Shown: one piece after another, positions 1-11,475 of the stretch
Numbering within the stretch: the first letter of the stretch is position 1
Layout: each line of letters starts with the position of its first letter
Assembly: GCF_017591425.1 (NCBI RefSeq)
Contig: NW_024467121.1
Span: forward strand, 23,696,707 to 23,760,706
Reading direction: 5' to 3'
Origin: Ochotona curzoniae
Lineage: Eukaryota; Chordata; Mammalia; Lagomorpha; Ochotonidae
Length of the DNA stretch: 64,000 bases
Notes under the pieces: generated by a model
Database searches by the model: none
Seen by the model: only the letters and a program-made list of their open reading frames with translations
What the model was told of the DNA's origin: nothing
Translations under genes and position numbers: made by a program

Positions 1-34
1 AAGGTGAGAACTTTAGCCACTACACACCGGGCCC
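1..34 (-). repeat. C-SINE, 5' end only (cut by window edge)
   Basis: The stretch ends in 'ccgggccc', the complement of the young C-SINE 5' terminus, preceded by the 'aaggtgagaactttagccac' segment seen in the minus-oriented copy near 15080-15100. Most of the element lies outside the window. It abuts an older C-SINE fragment, which suggests one SINE landed in another; the target duplication cannot be checked here. Confidence 0.7.
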
Positions 35-35
35 T

Positions 36-232
36 GGTTCACTCTTCAAATGGCCAAAACAGCCAGATGGAAGCCAGAAGCCAGGAACTCTGAGTCTCCC
101 ATGCAAGTGACAATGGCCCATGGCCTTGGGCCATCACCTACTGCTTTTGCATCAGACAAACAGCAGGGAGAGGGTCAGGAGAGCAGTCAGGATTCATCCT
201 GTTGGTTTAATATTGATGCCAGTGTTCTAAGA
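36..232 (-). repeat. Old C-SINE fragment
   Basis: Reads as a degenerate minus-oriented C-SINE: 'ggttcactcttcaaatggcc', 'gaagccagaagccaggaact' and a 'gggccatc..ctgcttttgc' stretch occur in the family order. The 78-residue ORF over it is a by-product of the SINE and is not regarded as a gene. Confidence 0.7.
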
Positions 233-774
233 GGTGGCTTCATTTGCTTTGCTACAACACTAGCCTTGCTTTTCCGCATTTTGTGAATTATAACAATGGA
301 CATATTTTGAACTTCTATGTCATTTTGATTTTGAAAATCATAATAAAAATGTAAAGTTAATAGCAGAGGAGGTTCAACATAATATAGCAATGGAAGGTAC
401 AGGGAAAATCTTGAGCTTTGTTATGAACATAAAAGTGCTTTAAAAATAAAGCTTATTGATTAAAAATTACAAAGAATTAGGACTGTATTTATAAAAACAT
501 AACAAAGATGAAGATTAAGAGCAAAAGAAAATAAAGCACCAACCCTACCCTCTAACAAAGTCCAATTCAGTATAATATAAGGAATGTAAAAATACCCATG
601 GAAGAAGAAACACAAGTTGCTAATAAACATTTATAAAATATTAAATTTCACTAATTATTTAAGTAAATGCATGAAAAACATACTAGCGTCAAATATTTAT
701 TTTATGTCTACTCTGCAAATAGTGGGACTTGTTCTTCACATTTATGATCACAATTAATCACACAGTGATTGCTT
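233..774. other. Intron, nothing recognised
   Basis: AT-rich unique sequence without a recognisable repeat, splice-flanked ORF or RNA gene. Confidence 0.5.
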
Positions 775-935
775 ACTGCTTTCCTCTGTAAATACGAAGT
801 TTAATGACTTGCCTGAGGTCACCCAAGTGGTGAGTAGCCACACCCAGACACAAATACTAATCCATCCAACTCTAACGGGATAGTTGCACCTGCTGTGCAA
901 TACTGTCTCACATTCTTTGAGATCATAATGAATTA
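775..935 (-). repeat. MIR SINE fragment
   Basis: Contains the minus-strand form of the MIR core: 'acttgcctgaggtcacccaa' followed by a 'gtggtgagtagccacacccagac' like stretch, equivalent to the tRNA-SINE 'gtgaccttgggcaagt' region. Highly diverged, as expected for this old mammalian family. Confidence 0.55.
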
Positions 936-1164
936 TTACACACAAAAATGACCCAATTAAAATTTGTTTCCATAGTATTTAGTAATGTGAAAAAATACGA
1001 TACTAAGTAAAGAGCAGATGTAAAATTGTGTGTATGTTTAATCTGAATCACAACAGGTATACATAACGTATATACATATATATGAAAAACTAACTGAAAG
1101 GAAATATGTCAGAAAGTGAAAACAGTTCTCTCCATGATATCACAAAAATGTTTTCCTTAATTCT

Positions 1165-1640
1165 TTATATTTTTCTCTTTTTTTCTTTATTTTTTAATTT
1201 AATTAATTACATATTGCATTATGTGACACAGTTTTATAGGCACTGGGATTCCCTCCACCCCTCCCCTAACCTTCCATATTGTTCATTGCATTTAAGGCAA
1301 TTTATATAATCACAAAAATACAAATGTTACATTTAAAGTCCATGTTACTATCGCAACAATCTTTTTTCCATGTTGAATAAGTTTGATTTTTCCTTTATTT
1401 ATAATTGTAATTTCTCTATCAACTTCCACTGCTCAATAAGAATTTAATGTATGTGCACATATACCATCCTTTATCCGTGTAGACTTCATAGCACAGACAC
1501 AGAACGAGTAAAGTGCCAAGTTCAAAGAGTAATGTTACAAGTTCCTGTGCTAGTTTTGAGATCCATCTGCAGCATGGTTACTTTAATCTCATTTAAAAGG
1601 ATAATTGACCCTAACTCATTTTCATAGAAAATTTAGGTAA
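1165..1640 (-). repeat. L1 3' region, lagomorph type (probable)
   Basis: The motif 'tgtgacacagttttatagg' followed by 'cactgggattccctccaccc' resembles, from memory, the antisense 3' region of lagomorph L1 elements. The sequence beyond it is diverged and AT-rich, so the right border is approximate. No ORF2 segment is attached. A repeat-library search would settle the assignment. Confidence 0.4.
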
Positions 1641-3057
1641 TTGCTAGCTTTACAGAGCATGGACTTTCCCCTGACTTTTCATATACCAGCCATATTATGT
1701 AATTGCACTTGCATGAAATATTTTACTACTATAATTCAAATGACAATAAATGCTTCTAAAGTAAAACATAACACCTTAATTTTTAAATCTTTTATATTCT
1801 GGTTTGGCTTTGCAAACAACTAGCAGAAGGCAATATTAGTCTCCTATTGTAGAATATAATTTTGTAGTATCCCAATCTACATCATCTAAACATGCAAGGG
1901 AAAAAAATAGTTCAACCGGGTGGTGTGTTCTTTACTTCAATTAAACTCACACAGTTGGATACCTACTGTTGCCAAAACAGTAATATAATTTATACATTAT
2001 AGTCTACACAGTAAAACTATACTAAAAGTCATTTAACAATATTTATAACACCATAAAAAACAGTGTTAAAATATATGAACTGCAATATGTACCAAGATTA
2101 TAAAATTTGTTTCTCATCATCAGTGATTAAAAGCAGGATCATTGCTCTAGCCTCAATACCCTCAACCCTGGTGACAGATTAGAATTCAAATCTTAATGAT
2201 CAATTTACAATTAACAAGATAGAAGTGAAACAAATTAAATCAACCATTATATATAAGGAGACCCCATGGACTCCCATTGTTCCTCTTAATTACAAAACAC
2301 AAATCACAAATACACCATGGGCAGCGTTAGACATCAGTCCACAAGCCCAGCAACCCAGAAAGTGACAATGACAGAAAGCAAAGAGGGGGAGGCAAAACCA
2401 CACACATCGCCGTTCTGTTCTTTACAGCGTAACAGTGGAGAGAAGCTAACGCCTAGCATATTCTTGGTTTCCACTCGGTGCCGGCGCCGACAGAGGCTCA
2501 CTCCCAGCCAGCACCCAGCCTTTTGGAGCTGTCAAGGCCAGGTTTTGCATGGCATAGTGAAGCCAACTGCACCTCAACATTTTTCTGCTGATTCATCTAA
2601 GTGCTTGAGGAGAGGAATTTCTTTTTTTGCTAAGGAAAAATCACAGTTGCACCAAAGACACTTAAATATCTCCATTTACCTTTTTCAAAATAAATCTATA
2701 GCTGTAATAAGCTTTCAGCATACTGGGGAGTACAGACAGAAGGGGCAGCAAAAGTTTATAAAAGCTTCGACTGAAATCAGCCAGAATGTCTGCCTAGTGC
2801 CAATTAAAAGAAGAATGGAATTAATTCTCTTGCCTGATGATCAAAAACAAGCTATCTAAAATGCATGGGATCGGCAAGTCGTGTTTAGTTTTTAAGATGG
2901 GTTGTGCCATTCACAAGCCCTGGGGTTGCAGACAACACTCCACGCACAGCTTGGAGTGCACACACCGCAGAGTGCACTGTGCTCATCACCGCAGACGACC
3001 AGAGAACAGAAGCAATCCTCACTGGCACAACGAACGCGACGTTCCGTGTACTTGGGG

Positions 3058-3060
<3 letters not shown>
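1641..3060. other. Intron; unassigned segment with 180-codon ORF
   Basis: Mostly unique. A plus-strand ORF at 2317-2859 is open for 180 codons and has a locally higher CpG content near 2470-2500, but the translation shows no domain or heptad pattern I recognise, it is on the opposite strand to SDCCAG8, and no splice context supports it. I treat it as non-coding. Confidence 0.4.

Positions 3061-3062
<2 letters not shown>

Positions 3063-3109
<47 letters not shown>
3063..3109. repeat. (CA)n microsatellite
   Basis: An uninterrupted run of about 23 CA dinucleotides. Several ORFs that run through it encode only His-Thr or Cys-Val repeats and are artefacts. Confidence 0.97.
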
Positions 3110-3111
<2 letters not shown>

Positions 3112-3279
3112 GTGAGGGGGTAGCATCTCAAAACATTTTTACAGAGCAGCCTAGCACGAGACTGGGGGCAGGGAGTAAGAGCAGGCGGGCACAGCAAGCT
3201 CAGATTGTCAGCTTTTCCAGGAATTCTGCAAGGACTCCAGGCAAATGACTAGATCTGTGAGTTTTAAAAAAAAAAAAAA

Positions 3280-3904
3280 GCTTCTTTGAAATGGTATGAA
3301 TCCATTTGTTTAGTATGATATTTTCAGTAACATGAAACTCTTAGAGAAATGTTGCTAGTAAGGAAAGGAGGGCAAAAACAATGTTTTAGATCATTGATCA
3401 TTAAATATAAAATAAACACACCTACTTTCAGGAAGTTTTCTACTGTAGCACTCTGAGGGAAATCCAGACCACCTTTACCACATGGATCATGCAATTATTA
3501 TGGAGACTGAATTTCCACAATGACAAAACTCTAGGAACTCTAAGATTATCCTCACATCAAAGCAGAGGGACAATCATTTGTCCCAGAAGTTTGGTATAAG
3601 GTACACAAAGGCACTCATCTGGAGTGGAGGGCTTATTACATTTACGATTTTAATCAGAAATCCTCTGAGCCCTTCAGATAATATAGGGGACTTCAAAGCA
3701 GAAGATACATCAAAATGGAATGTTACATCTAGCGTGAATAAGTTACTTGAAAATGCCATGATAGAAAAGGGAGAAACTGAATTGATAAGAAATTAAGAGC
3801 AAACAGACACGTAATTCTAAAACCACAAATTCTTACTTCTTACCTTTTTGAGAGGCAAAGGACATATACCTTTTGAAAACTTCTAGGGGCACATAAAACT
3901 TATT
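3280..3904. other. Intron, nothing recognised
   Basis: A poly-A run at 3264-3278 precedes this stretch; beyond it I see no assignable repeat or gene. Two overlapping short ORFs on opposite strands (3574-3796) have no supporting features. Confidence 0.45.
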
Positions 3905-4030
3905 AAAATAACAAGCAGCAATTTATTGAGTGCATACTACTTACAAAGTCCTAGTATGTTTAACTAGTATAATGTTACTGTAGGTGCCTATTTAAATTCA
4001 CCAGATTTACAAAAGTAGATGTCAGAGCAT
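3905..4030 (-). repeat. MIR-like fragment (weak)
   Basis: Starts with 'tttattgagtgcatactac' and proceeds to a 'cagatttacaaaagtagatg' stretch, the order seen in minus-oriented MIR/L2 3' ends. Weak similarity only. Confidence 0.4.
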
Positions 4031-4246
4031 GACTTGTGTGTTATGACATGTCTAGAATTGTTTTGTACAGTTAGCGCTCTTATCCACAGGTTCTGCAAAA
4101 TGGGACCACATTGTGCTGAATACACACAAACTCTTTTTCTTGTCATTATTCTTTTAAAAGTATAGTCTTAACAATTACTTATGTGGCATTCGCATTATGT
4201 TGGGTTTAATACATGACCTGGAGATTATTTAAATTACATGAGAAAG

Positions 4247-4559
4247 GGTGAGCATTTGGCCTAGTGGGTAATTCAGGTGCCCCTGTCCTGCATCAAGGTG
4301 CTCACGTAAGACTCCTGGCTGCTGCTCCTGCTAAACTCAGGTTTCCTGCTAATGCAGACCTGGGAAGCAGCAGTCCCGAGTCCAGTAGTTTGGTTCCTGA
4401 CATCCATGTGGGAGATCTGGACTGAGTGCCCAGCTCCTGGCTTCCACCCTCATGACTACTCTAGAATTTAGGGAGTAATCCAGAAGATGGGAGTCTTTCT
4501 CTTTTCTCTTTCTGTCCTTCTCTCTCTTTTTCTCTCATATAAATATTATTACAAAATAA
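4247..4559 (+). repeat. Old C-SINE, full length
   Basis: Degenerate but collinear: 'ggcctagtgggtaattcagg' (A-box region), 'tgctaatgcagacctgggaa', 'catgtgggagatctgg', 'cagctcctggcttcca', a CT-rich stretch and an AT-rich tail. It lies directly in front of a second plus-oriented copy. Confidence 0.8.
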
Positions 4560-4562
4560 GAA

Positions 4563-4838
4563 GGGCCAGAGTTTTGGCACAGTGGGCTAAGTCACTGCCT
4601 AAATAGTGGCATTGGTATGGGTGTCTGTTTGAATCCTGGCTGTTCTACTTCTGAACCTGATTCCTACTAATACCCTTGAGGAAGCATGAGAAGTTAGCTC
4701 AAGTCCTTGGGCCGTGTCACTAACATAGGAGGCTGGGATGAAGCTCCTGCCTTCTGACATGGAATATTCTTTCTGAGTATAGCTCTGCCTTTCAAATAAA
4801 AATATGTCTCATAAAATTCAAATTAAAAAATTAAAAAT
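4563..4838 (+). repeat. Old C-SINE with internal deletion
   Basis: Begins 'gggccagagttttggcacag' and ends 'ctctgcctttcaaataaaaa', the older C-SINE 3' end. The part between the 'aggaggctgggatgaagctc' region and the tail is shortened. Arranged head-to-tail with the previous copy. Confidence 0.8.
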
Positions 4839-5053
4839 GATGTATATGGGAGAACATGTGAACATGTGTAGGTATATGCAAATACTATATCATTTTTTAT
4901 AAGGGATTTGAGCACCTGCAGATTTTGGTATTTGCAGGCGGGCTTGGGGCCAATTCCTTATTAATATCAATAGCATACTGTATATACAGCTAGGTATGTG
5001 AGTATGTATATTATACATAGTTATAATTCCCAATACATTCCTGCTTGGTGGCT

Positions 5054-5408
5054 TAAAATTAATTTATTTGAAAGGTAGTGGAGAGTGAGTGACAGAAACA
5101 GAGAGAAAGAGAGAGAGATTGACTGAGAGACAGAAGAAAACAGTATGTGAGACAAAGACAATATGATCTTTAATCCATTGGCTCTCTTCCTAAATGGCTG
5201 TGAGGATTGTGACTGGGCCAGACCAAAGCCAGGAGCCCAGAACACCATCTGGGTCTCCTACATGGGTGGCCGCGACTCAAGCAGCACTGTCTTCCCAAGC
5301 TCATTAGCAGGAAGCTGGATCAGAAGTGAAGCAGCTGGGATTTGAACTAGCTCTCAGATGAGATTCTGGCAATACAGGCAATGTTTTAACATCACAATGC
5401 CAGTCCCT
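5054..5408 (-). repeat. Old C-SINE, full length
   Basis: Minus-oriented copy beginning with the tail complement 'aatttatttgaaaggtag', an extended GA-rich stretch, 'agccaggagcccagaacacc', 'catctgggtctcctacatgg' and ending 'acatcacaatgccagtccc'. The two ORFs over it are SINE by-products. Confidence 0.85.
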
Positions 5409-6324
5409 AGAGATGTTTTCACAGATGAAGAAAGTACAATTTCTAGAGTTTAGGCTATGTACCAAAGGTTTTATATTAAGAGGCAAAGTGAGAATATGAG
5501 CTGGAGAGGTGGTGAGGTTCAAGTTCATTAGATAAGAACAGGGGAGGACTTAGGAACACACAGTATAAGCTAGCCTTGCCTTGTGGAGTAATACTCACAT
5601 GTCAAGTATGCCCACTTCTCCAGTGGAATTTAAAGATTAACTTTTCCTTCCCAAACTTTGCCTTCATCATTACTGTGACCTGAAATTTCTTCAGTATTAG
5701 GTATAAAATACTGTAGTTCTTGTAGGAAAAACTATATAGACTTTGGAACTAGAAACACTTAAGTTAAAAAAAGAAGCTCACCACGCACAAGTGATTTAAA
5801 CAGTTCTGGTGTCCTCCTTAGAAGAGAAGATAATTTCTATCTTGAGCTTTTGTGAAACTAAACAATTTGTATCATGTCCTTTGCCATTAAAAAAAAAGAT
5901 TTTAATTTCCCTAAATATACTTTACGGAGTAAGCTATTAATCAATAATATAAACCCTAGATTAACATCATTTCCCCCTAAATTACCTAGTCCAATTGTTT
6001 TAACAAATTGCTTTTGAGTCCATGTAAGACAAATGAATAGTTTCTAGTTAGGAATGGCTACTGTTAGCATGTGGGTCTCCTTCATTACAAAATAACTTGG
6101 CTTTCTTGGTCAAATTTCATGAAAGTATCTAGTATTATTGGCAATTTGGGATCTTCCCTTAGGGAAATATCACAGATAGTAACGTGTATATGCGAGGGCA
6201 CATTCTGATTGGTTACATTCTGATTAGTAATGTGATATTTGCCTTCTAGATGCTTATGCAACTAATGTCTTTTATTTGTATTTTTCAATTTAAAGTGATT
6301 CTGTCCAATGTCATGCATTCATTT
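5409..6324. other. Intron, nothing recognised
   Basis: AT-rich unique sequence; no repeat family, exon or RNA gene could be assigned. Confidence 0.45.
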
Positions 6325-6425
6325 GTAAATGAAACTACATTCCAAATAGGTCAAAGACATTTGTCTAGGACTGCACAGTTACTGCCAGACTTGAGATAAG
6401 GACTCAGGCCTCTTGAAACTGAGAA
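6325..6425 (-). repeat. MIR SINE fragment
   Basis: 'gtctaggactgcacagttac' followed by 'tgccagacttgagataagga' aligns with the minus-strand MIR core 'cccaaggtcacacagctagt..gcagagctgggatt'. Confidence 0.5.
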
Positions 6426-7026
6426 TATAAAATAACTAATTCACCGAGATAAACTGATTAGAAATATGTAAAAAAAAATCATTAAGATCTTAAATAATGA
6501 TTTTTAAGAGAGAACTATACCCATAAAATGAACAAGGGCTATTATATAAAAAATAACTTTAGAAAAATTAAAGGGTGATTTATTTCAAAAGATAATCTAC
6601 TTTCATTTTTGTATATACACATCTCACTTATTGCTATTTGACCTAATGGTGCCTTTTGTGTGCTCGTGGAGAACTATGGTAACACTAAAATATGTTAATT
6701 TATAAATACAATATTTTCAAAGTACTTGATTTATCTGCATTCTTTACTAGAATAATTGATCTTTGTTTTTTTGGAATTTCAGTTTTCATTTCTATACACT
6801 GAAAAAGACAAATAATTATACTGATAATCATGCCAAAATATCAGAGCATATCTGTATAAGGAAATGTAAACACAGAGAAAATATTTTCATAGAAAACATT
6901 GAATCAACAGAGACAAATTTTATTATTAGACCTAGCTAATGAAATAGTGAAAATGCTATTTTTAAGAAAAAAAATCATACTCATCACACAAATAATGCTC
7001 TGAATATGCTATATAACATTACCTAC
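6426..7026 (-). other. SDCCAG8 intron 3' of the 109-bp exon, nothing else recognised
   Basis: On the minus strand the intron begins at 7026 with GTAGGT, a good 5' splice site. The adjoining 600 bp are AT-rich and hold no assignable repeat. Confidence 0.6.
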
Positions 7027-7135
7027 CTGCTTTTTTTAGAGATTTGTTCCAGCTTCTTGGCTAGTGTACAGCACTCTTCCTTTAACTTTGTCAAAAATAT
7101 ATTCTGGGAGGTCATCAGGGAATACTGTTCATTTT
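7027..7135 (-). CDS. SDCCAG8: SDCCAG8 internal exon, 109 bp (about residues 582-618)
   Basis: On the minus strand a TTGTTTCCAG acceptor precedes 7135 and the exon ends at 7027 before GTAGGT. The first two bases complete the Glu codon begun by the upstream 128-bp exon; 35 full codons follow, and the last two bases (AG) start an Arg codon. The translation includes TKLKEECCTLAKKLEQIS, which matches the human SDCCAG8 C-terminal coiled coil as I recall it, with conservative changes on either side. The protein is a centriole/centrosome component needed for ciliogenesis; its C-terminal coiled coil carries interactions with other ciliary proteins and is often removed by disease truncations (established knowledge). 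Leu/Lys/Glu-rich composition is consistent with a heptad coiled coil. No stop or frameshift is present, so the gene looks functional here. Residue numbers are estimated from the human C-terminus. Confidence 0.95.
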
Positions 7136-9256
7136 CTGGAAACAACAATAACCCCCCCAAGCAACATCAGACGTTAGTGGCTGTAGCTGTGCAGTGCCTC
7201 CACAGGTAGAGTAATAAGAAACTTTAGACTTCTACACATTTTCTAGAAGCTACTAGATCATTTTCAACGTCCTCAGCTAAAGGACTTATCATCTGTCATG
7301 ACATTAAATCTTGTGAAACATTTATTTTCATAATAATTATACACTAGAAACACTTTTGTTCATACTAGCTTGGTGTAAATGTTTCAGTATGCTAATAAAT
7401 TGTCAAATACCTCAAATGGAGTCATGGATGCTTATATCTTTAAAACATGCAAGATATTATATTTTTATTTTGACAAATTTACCATAAACAGAGTGTCAGA
7501 AATTCTCACCACCAGACAATTAAAAACTAAAATAACTGAATTATTTCCCTCGACACTGTAATGAATGCTTTAGATTTCATTTTTGTTCACATAGTTTGCC
7601 ACCCCTGCCCAATTTTCCATATACTTCCCTCAATTGCAAAAGTGAAATATGCACATTTCCCTCGCATTTTGATTTTACTGTCAACAGCTTGCACCTCAGT
7701 GAAAATCTGGTCAGAGAAACTGAGGACTGTGTGATTTTTAATAAAAAAAAAAAATAGAAGTGTTCTTTAGCTGGCTTTAATAGTTGAAACTCGTAAGCAT
7801 CTCTAGATCTTGCTCAAGGCTCTTCGATCATTATAATCCCACAGCAGAGCAGGGAAAAATAAACATTTATCCTGTAATTTCCTGTTTTTGTCTTTAGAAG
7901 AAAGATGTCAAACGAATCTGGTGAATTTTCACTTCTTCTGACCCAGTGCTGTTAGAGGAAAATCTCTACTGGGAGTGTTGGAAAAAATTATGAGAGTCAG
8001 TATGACATTTGCTTCCTTATACGTTCATTATTTAATAAATTTTATCTTAGCAGTTCTTCACCTATAGGATAACAAACTTGTTTTATCATGTCATAAAATG
8101 TACTACACATTAAATTGTGAGAAAATTATCCATAAATGTAAGTTTTAATAGGTCTTTTATTTCTTTTCAATTCTAGGTGATGATTGACAAAAAGCAAAGA
8201 GCATACAAAGCAAAATAAATCAAAGCACCAGAATTAAGCAACATTTTTCTGGACGAGACAGGATCAATTAAACTTTTGTTTTAATAGTACGATCAGCATG
8301 GAGTATGTGGTGTGGAATTATAATGACTGACACTGTCTTGTTTTGACTAACACTGTCTGTGAACACACAACTCCAAAGTGAAAGGAACTACATCATGCTC
8401 CGACTGAACAAATCAAACTGCCTGTTTTCAAAGTGCATTTTACTTTCAAATTAAAGGTAAAGAGTTACTGGCCAACTCAGTCTGCAGAAGAGTGCCAATG
8501 TGATGAAAGATGGCAATTTTTAGCCAAGCTGCCAGCTGTGGTCAATGCCTTGTATTAGTGAATTTTAACAGCAGTTGTGAGAACTTAAAGAATGCAAAGG
8601 ATTAAACATCACTCTAGATTGGATTGGGGGAGGTGGGGAAATCATACAAATGCTAAAAATGTTCGAAGCTGCAAAGATTAAATAAAGGAACATATCAATT
8701 TGGAGCCACTGAATTACATCCAGCTGCGACAGTGAATTAAGAACCGATTAATGGCTAAAGCTTTTCTCCAGTTTGGATGCTGAAGCAAACTCATTAGGCT
8801 TTTAGAGTAGCTATAATGTGTGTACTGTGGGAACTGTTCAATGCTATTCAGGAGACTCTAACTGTAAGCTCAGAGCATTTCCCGCAGAGCTTCTGATGCT
8901 ATTTTCTTTATATAACATGTGTGCCTGAAAACCCAGCCAAAAACAAGCCCTTTGTTTTTCTACTTTGTTGTGGTCTCTCTCAGCTTTACGTTTCTTGAAC
9001 ACAGGTAAATAAACTCATAATCCAGATGGTGCAACAGATGTGAGAGCAGCACTCTGAAATCAACAGACAGTGGGCAATACTTTCCATTTTCTCTTTTAAA
9101 CGCTAACTAATATGTAATTCGGAATCTCCGGTGTAGTTAGCATCTGCTCCCTTCGGCCAGCCAAAGGTTACAGGTGTTCCTGATGTCATTTCACAGTAAG
9201 GCGTGGGCCTGGCTTGTGAGCGAGTGCCCAGGCTCTAATCTTTCCCTACCACCTAC
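7136..9256 (-). other. SDCCAG8 intron, 2,121 bp
   Basis: Lies between the 128-bp and 109-bp exons, from GTAGGT at 9256 to the acceptor at 7136-7137. No C-SINE or other young repeat is seen, which is unusual for this window. The part at about 8200-9100 is unique, moderately balanced in base composition and contains intact E-box-like words (CAGCTG, 8531-8536); see findings. A short A-run lies at 7741-7754. Confidence 0.85.
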
Positions 9257-9384
9257 CAGTTTTGTCATGCTGGGCCTCCATTTGCTGTATCTTCTGTGTC
9301 AGCTCCTGCTCTCTTTGCAGGGCCTGAAGGGCTTGGGCCTTTGCTTCGTTGCTAAAGCTCTGCTGAATGCTATCTTTTTCCAGT
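9257..9384 (-). CDS. SDCCAG8: SDCCAG8 internal exon, 128 bp (about residues 539-582)
   Basis: Minus-strand acceptor CTATTTTGCAG precedes 9384 and the exon ends at 9257 before GTAGGT. The first base completes the Arg codon whose first two bases (AG) end the 143-bp exon; 42 codons follow, then one base (G) of a Glu codon completed by the next exon. The translation contains EKDSIQQSF and QKIQQMEAQHDKT, closely matching human SDCCAG8. Gln/Glu/Lys-rich with regular Leu/Ile spacing, so part of the long coiled coil. The 71-codon ORF seen over it runs on into intron at both ends; only this 128-bp part is exonic. Apparent substitutions versus human (from memory) include Leu for Gln just before EKDS and Asn for Lys after SFS. 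The reading frame is intact. Confidence 0.97.
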
Positions 9385-9386
9385 CT

Positions 9387-10189
9387 GCAAAATAGAGAGG
9401 AGACATACAGAAACGTCGTCTGCAGATGCACAAAAGCCCCGCCATTTCCCCTATAGAACACAGGGAGCTGATCTGTACTAAATCATTAATCTAAGACAAC
9501 AGCCTATGGATCCTCTCTTTAGGGGGAACATATAAAGTGCCATGCTCGATATGTGCCATGAGTCCAAATGGACTAAAATACACAGCTTTAAACATCAAAA
9601 AATCATGATGACTGAATAATGGTTAGTTTGTCATTTTAAAGCACAAATACTTTTTTTCCTGCAAAATTCTAATGTTTTGCACTATCAATTAAGCTTTCAT
9701 AGTTTGAAAGATCAATATTTCTTGAAGATCCTGAAATTTCAAAAATAACATGACTTAATTTTTTTAACTAAGCAAAATTTAAATTCTTGCAACTAAGACT
9801 TGTAAGCCATTTTAGTTTTCTTCTAAAATATAAAATGAAATCACAACTATAAAGCAAAAGACTTCATACCCAAGTGAACAAATGATTCTGTAGTATCATG
9901 TTTTCATTAAATATTTTTGCACATCAGGCTATGTAAAATGAATACAAACTTGAATAAAAAAATGAATAATGCCCTTCAACACTTTACAATGAATTTCCTC
10001 TTGGGCTATCTTGACAAACCAAAAACAATTTGCACAATGATAAGCTTTTATAGTCAAAGACAATATCCCATCCCACCACGATGGAATATGGACTTCTCCA
10101 TTGGATCATTCTCTAATCACAGAGGCTCCTAATGGCAGAAACGTTCCAAACAATCACATCTGAGCAATGCAGAGAATGTCTCTGCTCAG
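9387..10189. other. Intron, nothing recognised
   Basis: AT-rich sequence after the exon; no repeat family assigned. Confidence 0.45.
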
Positions 10190-10490
10190 GCAACGTGGTG
10201 CTATCCCCTGCATGCTAAGCCACCGCCTGCAACACCAACCCATGCGAGTGAGAGTTCTGACTGCTCTTCTTTTGATCCACTTTCCCGCCGATGTGCCCGG
10301 GAAGGCAGCAGAAGATGGCTCAAACCCTTGGGCTTCTGAAACCATGTGGGAGACACAGATGAGGCTCCTGATTCCTGGCTTCAGCCTGGCCCTGCCCCAG
10401 CCACTGCATCCAACTGAGGAGTGAACCAGTGGATGGAAGATCTCTTTCTCCCTTTCTCTGTCTTTCAAATAAGATAAATCTTAAAACAAA
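10190..10490 (+). repeat. Old C-SINE, full length
   Basis: Shows the internal words 'cccgggaaggcagcagaaga', 'accatgtgggagacacagat', 'ggctcctgattcctggcttc' and the tail 'ctgtctttcaaataagataa' in C-SINE order. It generates several overlapping ORFs on both strands that are not genes. Confidence 0.85.
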
Positions 10491-11039
10491 ACAGAATTTC
10501 ATCTCTGGCAACACTGTGAATACTGTGTGTGTGTGTCTGCCTGTCTGCCCTCCCACCCTAACCAAACACACAAACACAACGTTGACTGTTCAAACTTTAA
10601 ATATAGGTAAGTGATATTGAGGGTTTCCTTCAATTAACTGACTCAGTTATTTTACAACTCCTGATCTCCTTGTGGGTACTTCTCATCCATGCTGTTTTAG
10701 TTTACTAATTGAGATATTTACTGCCTAGCCTTTGCCAAACTAAAAATAAACAATTCCATAAAGCTCTCACTACAAGTCTATATACCGCTGTGGAACTTCA
10801 ATTCACTGGCTTCTAATTATAAAGCAACATAAGGAAAGCCTGTATTGAAATTGGTCAATGCATGTGGTAATGTTGTAGTGTAAAATTCCAGAATGAAAAT
10901 ACTCCCACACCTCACTCAAATGGAACCATCGGGGGTCCATGCTAAATGTGAAATGAGGTCCCTTCTGGTACTTCTAACAACAACACCCCCCTGGATGTAG
11001 GCCAAGGTCTTGTCTCACACTCAATTCCAAACTAGTATA
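10491..11039. other. Intron with short GT-rich run, otherwise unassigned
   Basis: A (TG)5-like run lies at about 10524-10534; the rest is unique AT-rich sequence. Confidence 0.45.
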
Positions 11040-11270
11040 CTGCAACAAATGGATAGTCAGACAAGGCTACTTTTGCCTCCCTTAGTCACACCTCGTATGT
11101 TTCTGGCTACCCGACATTACACTTGTCTTTTCTTCCTGGAATGCCCTCTCACCCAGCCACTCCCCCTCCACAATGTATGCTATCACTTTAAGGCCTTCCT
11201 CAAAAACTTCCCTCTCCTTATTCTCTCACCTCAATTATCTAGTCTTTCTTTAGTGACCTCAATACAATGG
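11040..11270 (+). repeat. L2 LINE 3' fragment, part 1
   Basis: 'ttcctggaatgccctctcac' followed by 'aaggccttcctcaaaaactt' resembles the L2 3' segment ('ctggaatgctctt...' then 'gaagccttccctga'). It ends where a mariner-type element begins and appears to resume after it. Confidence 0.6.
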
Positions 11271-11388
11271 GTCTTCAAAATGTTCGTAGAAAATGAAGAT
11301 TATGAAAAACATTATACAGATTTCATAAGTTCTTGCACCAAATTAATTTGTCTCTGCTGTGTACCTTTTACAAAATAACATTGATCAC
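11271..11388 (+). mobile_element. Short mariner-type element (non-autonomous)
   Basis: Begins 'gtcttcaaaatgttcgtaga' and carries the 'ttcttgcaccaaattaattt' core seen in the better copy at 49990-50111. Right end is degraded. No transposase is encoded. It splits an L2 fragment, so it inserted later than the L2. Confidence 0.6.
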
Positions 11389-11475
11389 ATTTCAGTTATT
11401 GTTTCACATAACTGACTCCCTTTGACATCTTCCTTCACCCCAAGCCTAGCTCACTATTTGGCATAAGGCAGTGGA
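11389..11475 (+). repeat. L2 LINE 3' fragment, part 2
   Basis: 'caccccaagcctagctcact' and 'atttggcataaggcagtg' fit the terminal L2 segment ('ccccagcgcctagcaca..gtgcctggcacat') and continue the fragment broken by the mariner-type element. Confidence 0.5.

Noticed and set aside
2317..2859. 180-codon plus-strand ORF
   Set aside because: No domain, biased codon pattern or conserved feature visible; low-complexity stretches and antisense position argue against a gene.
2885..3248. Several Cys-Val and His-Thr repeat ORFs
   Set aside because: They read the CA microsatellite and are not coding.
1..7026. Terminal SDCCAG8 exons (last ~95 residues)
   Set aside because: I looked on the minus strand for the codons that follow the 109-bp exon and found none; they presumably lie outside the window.
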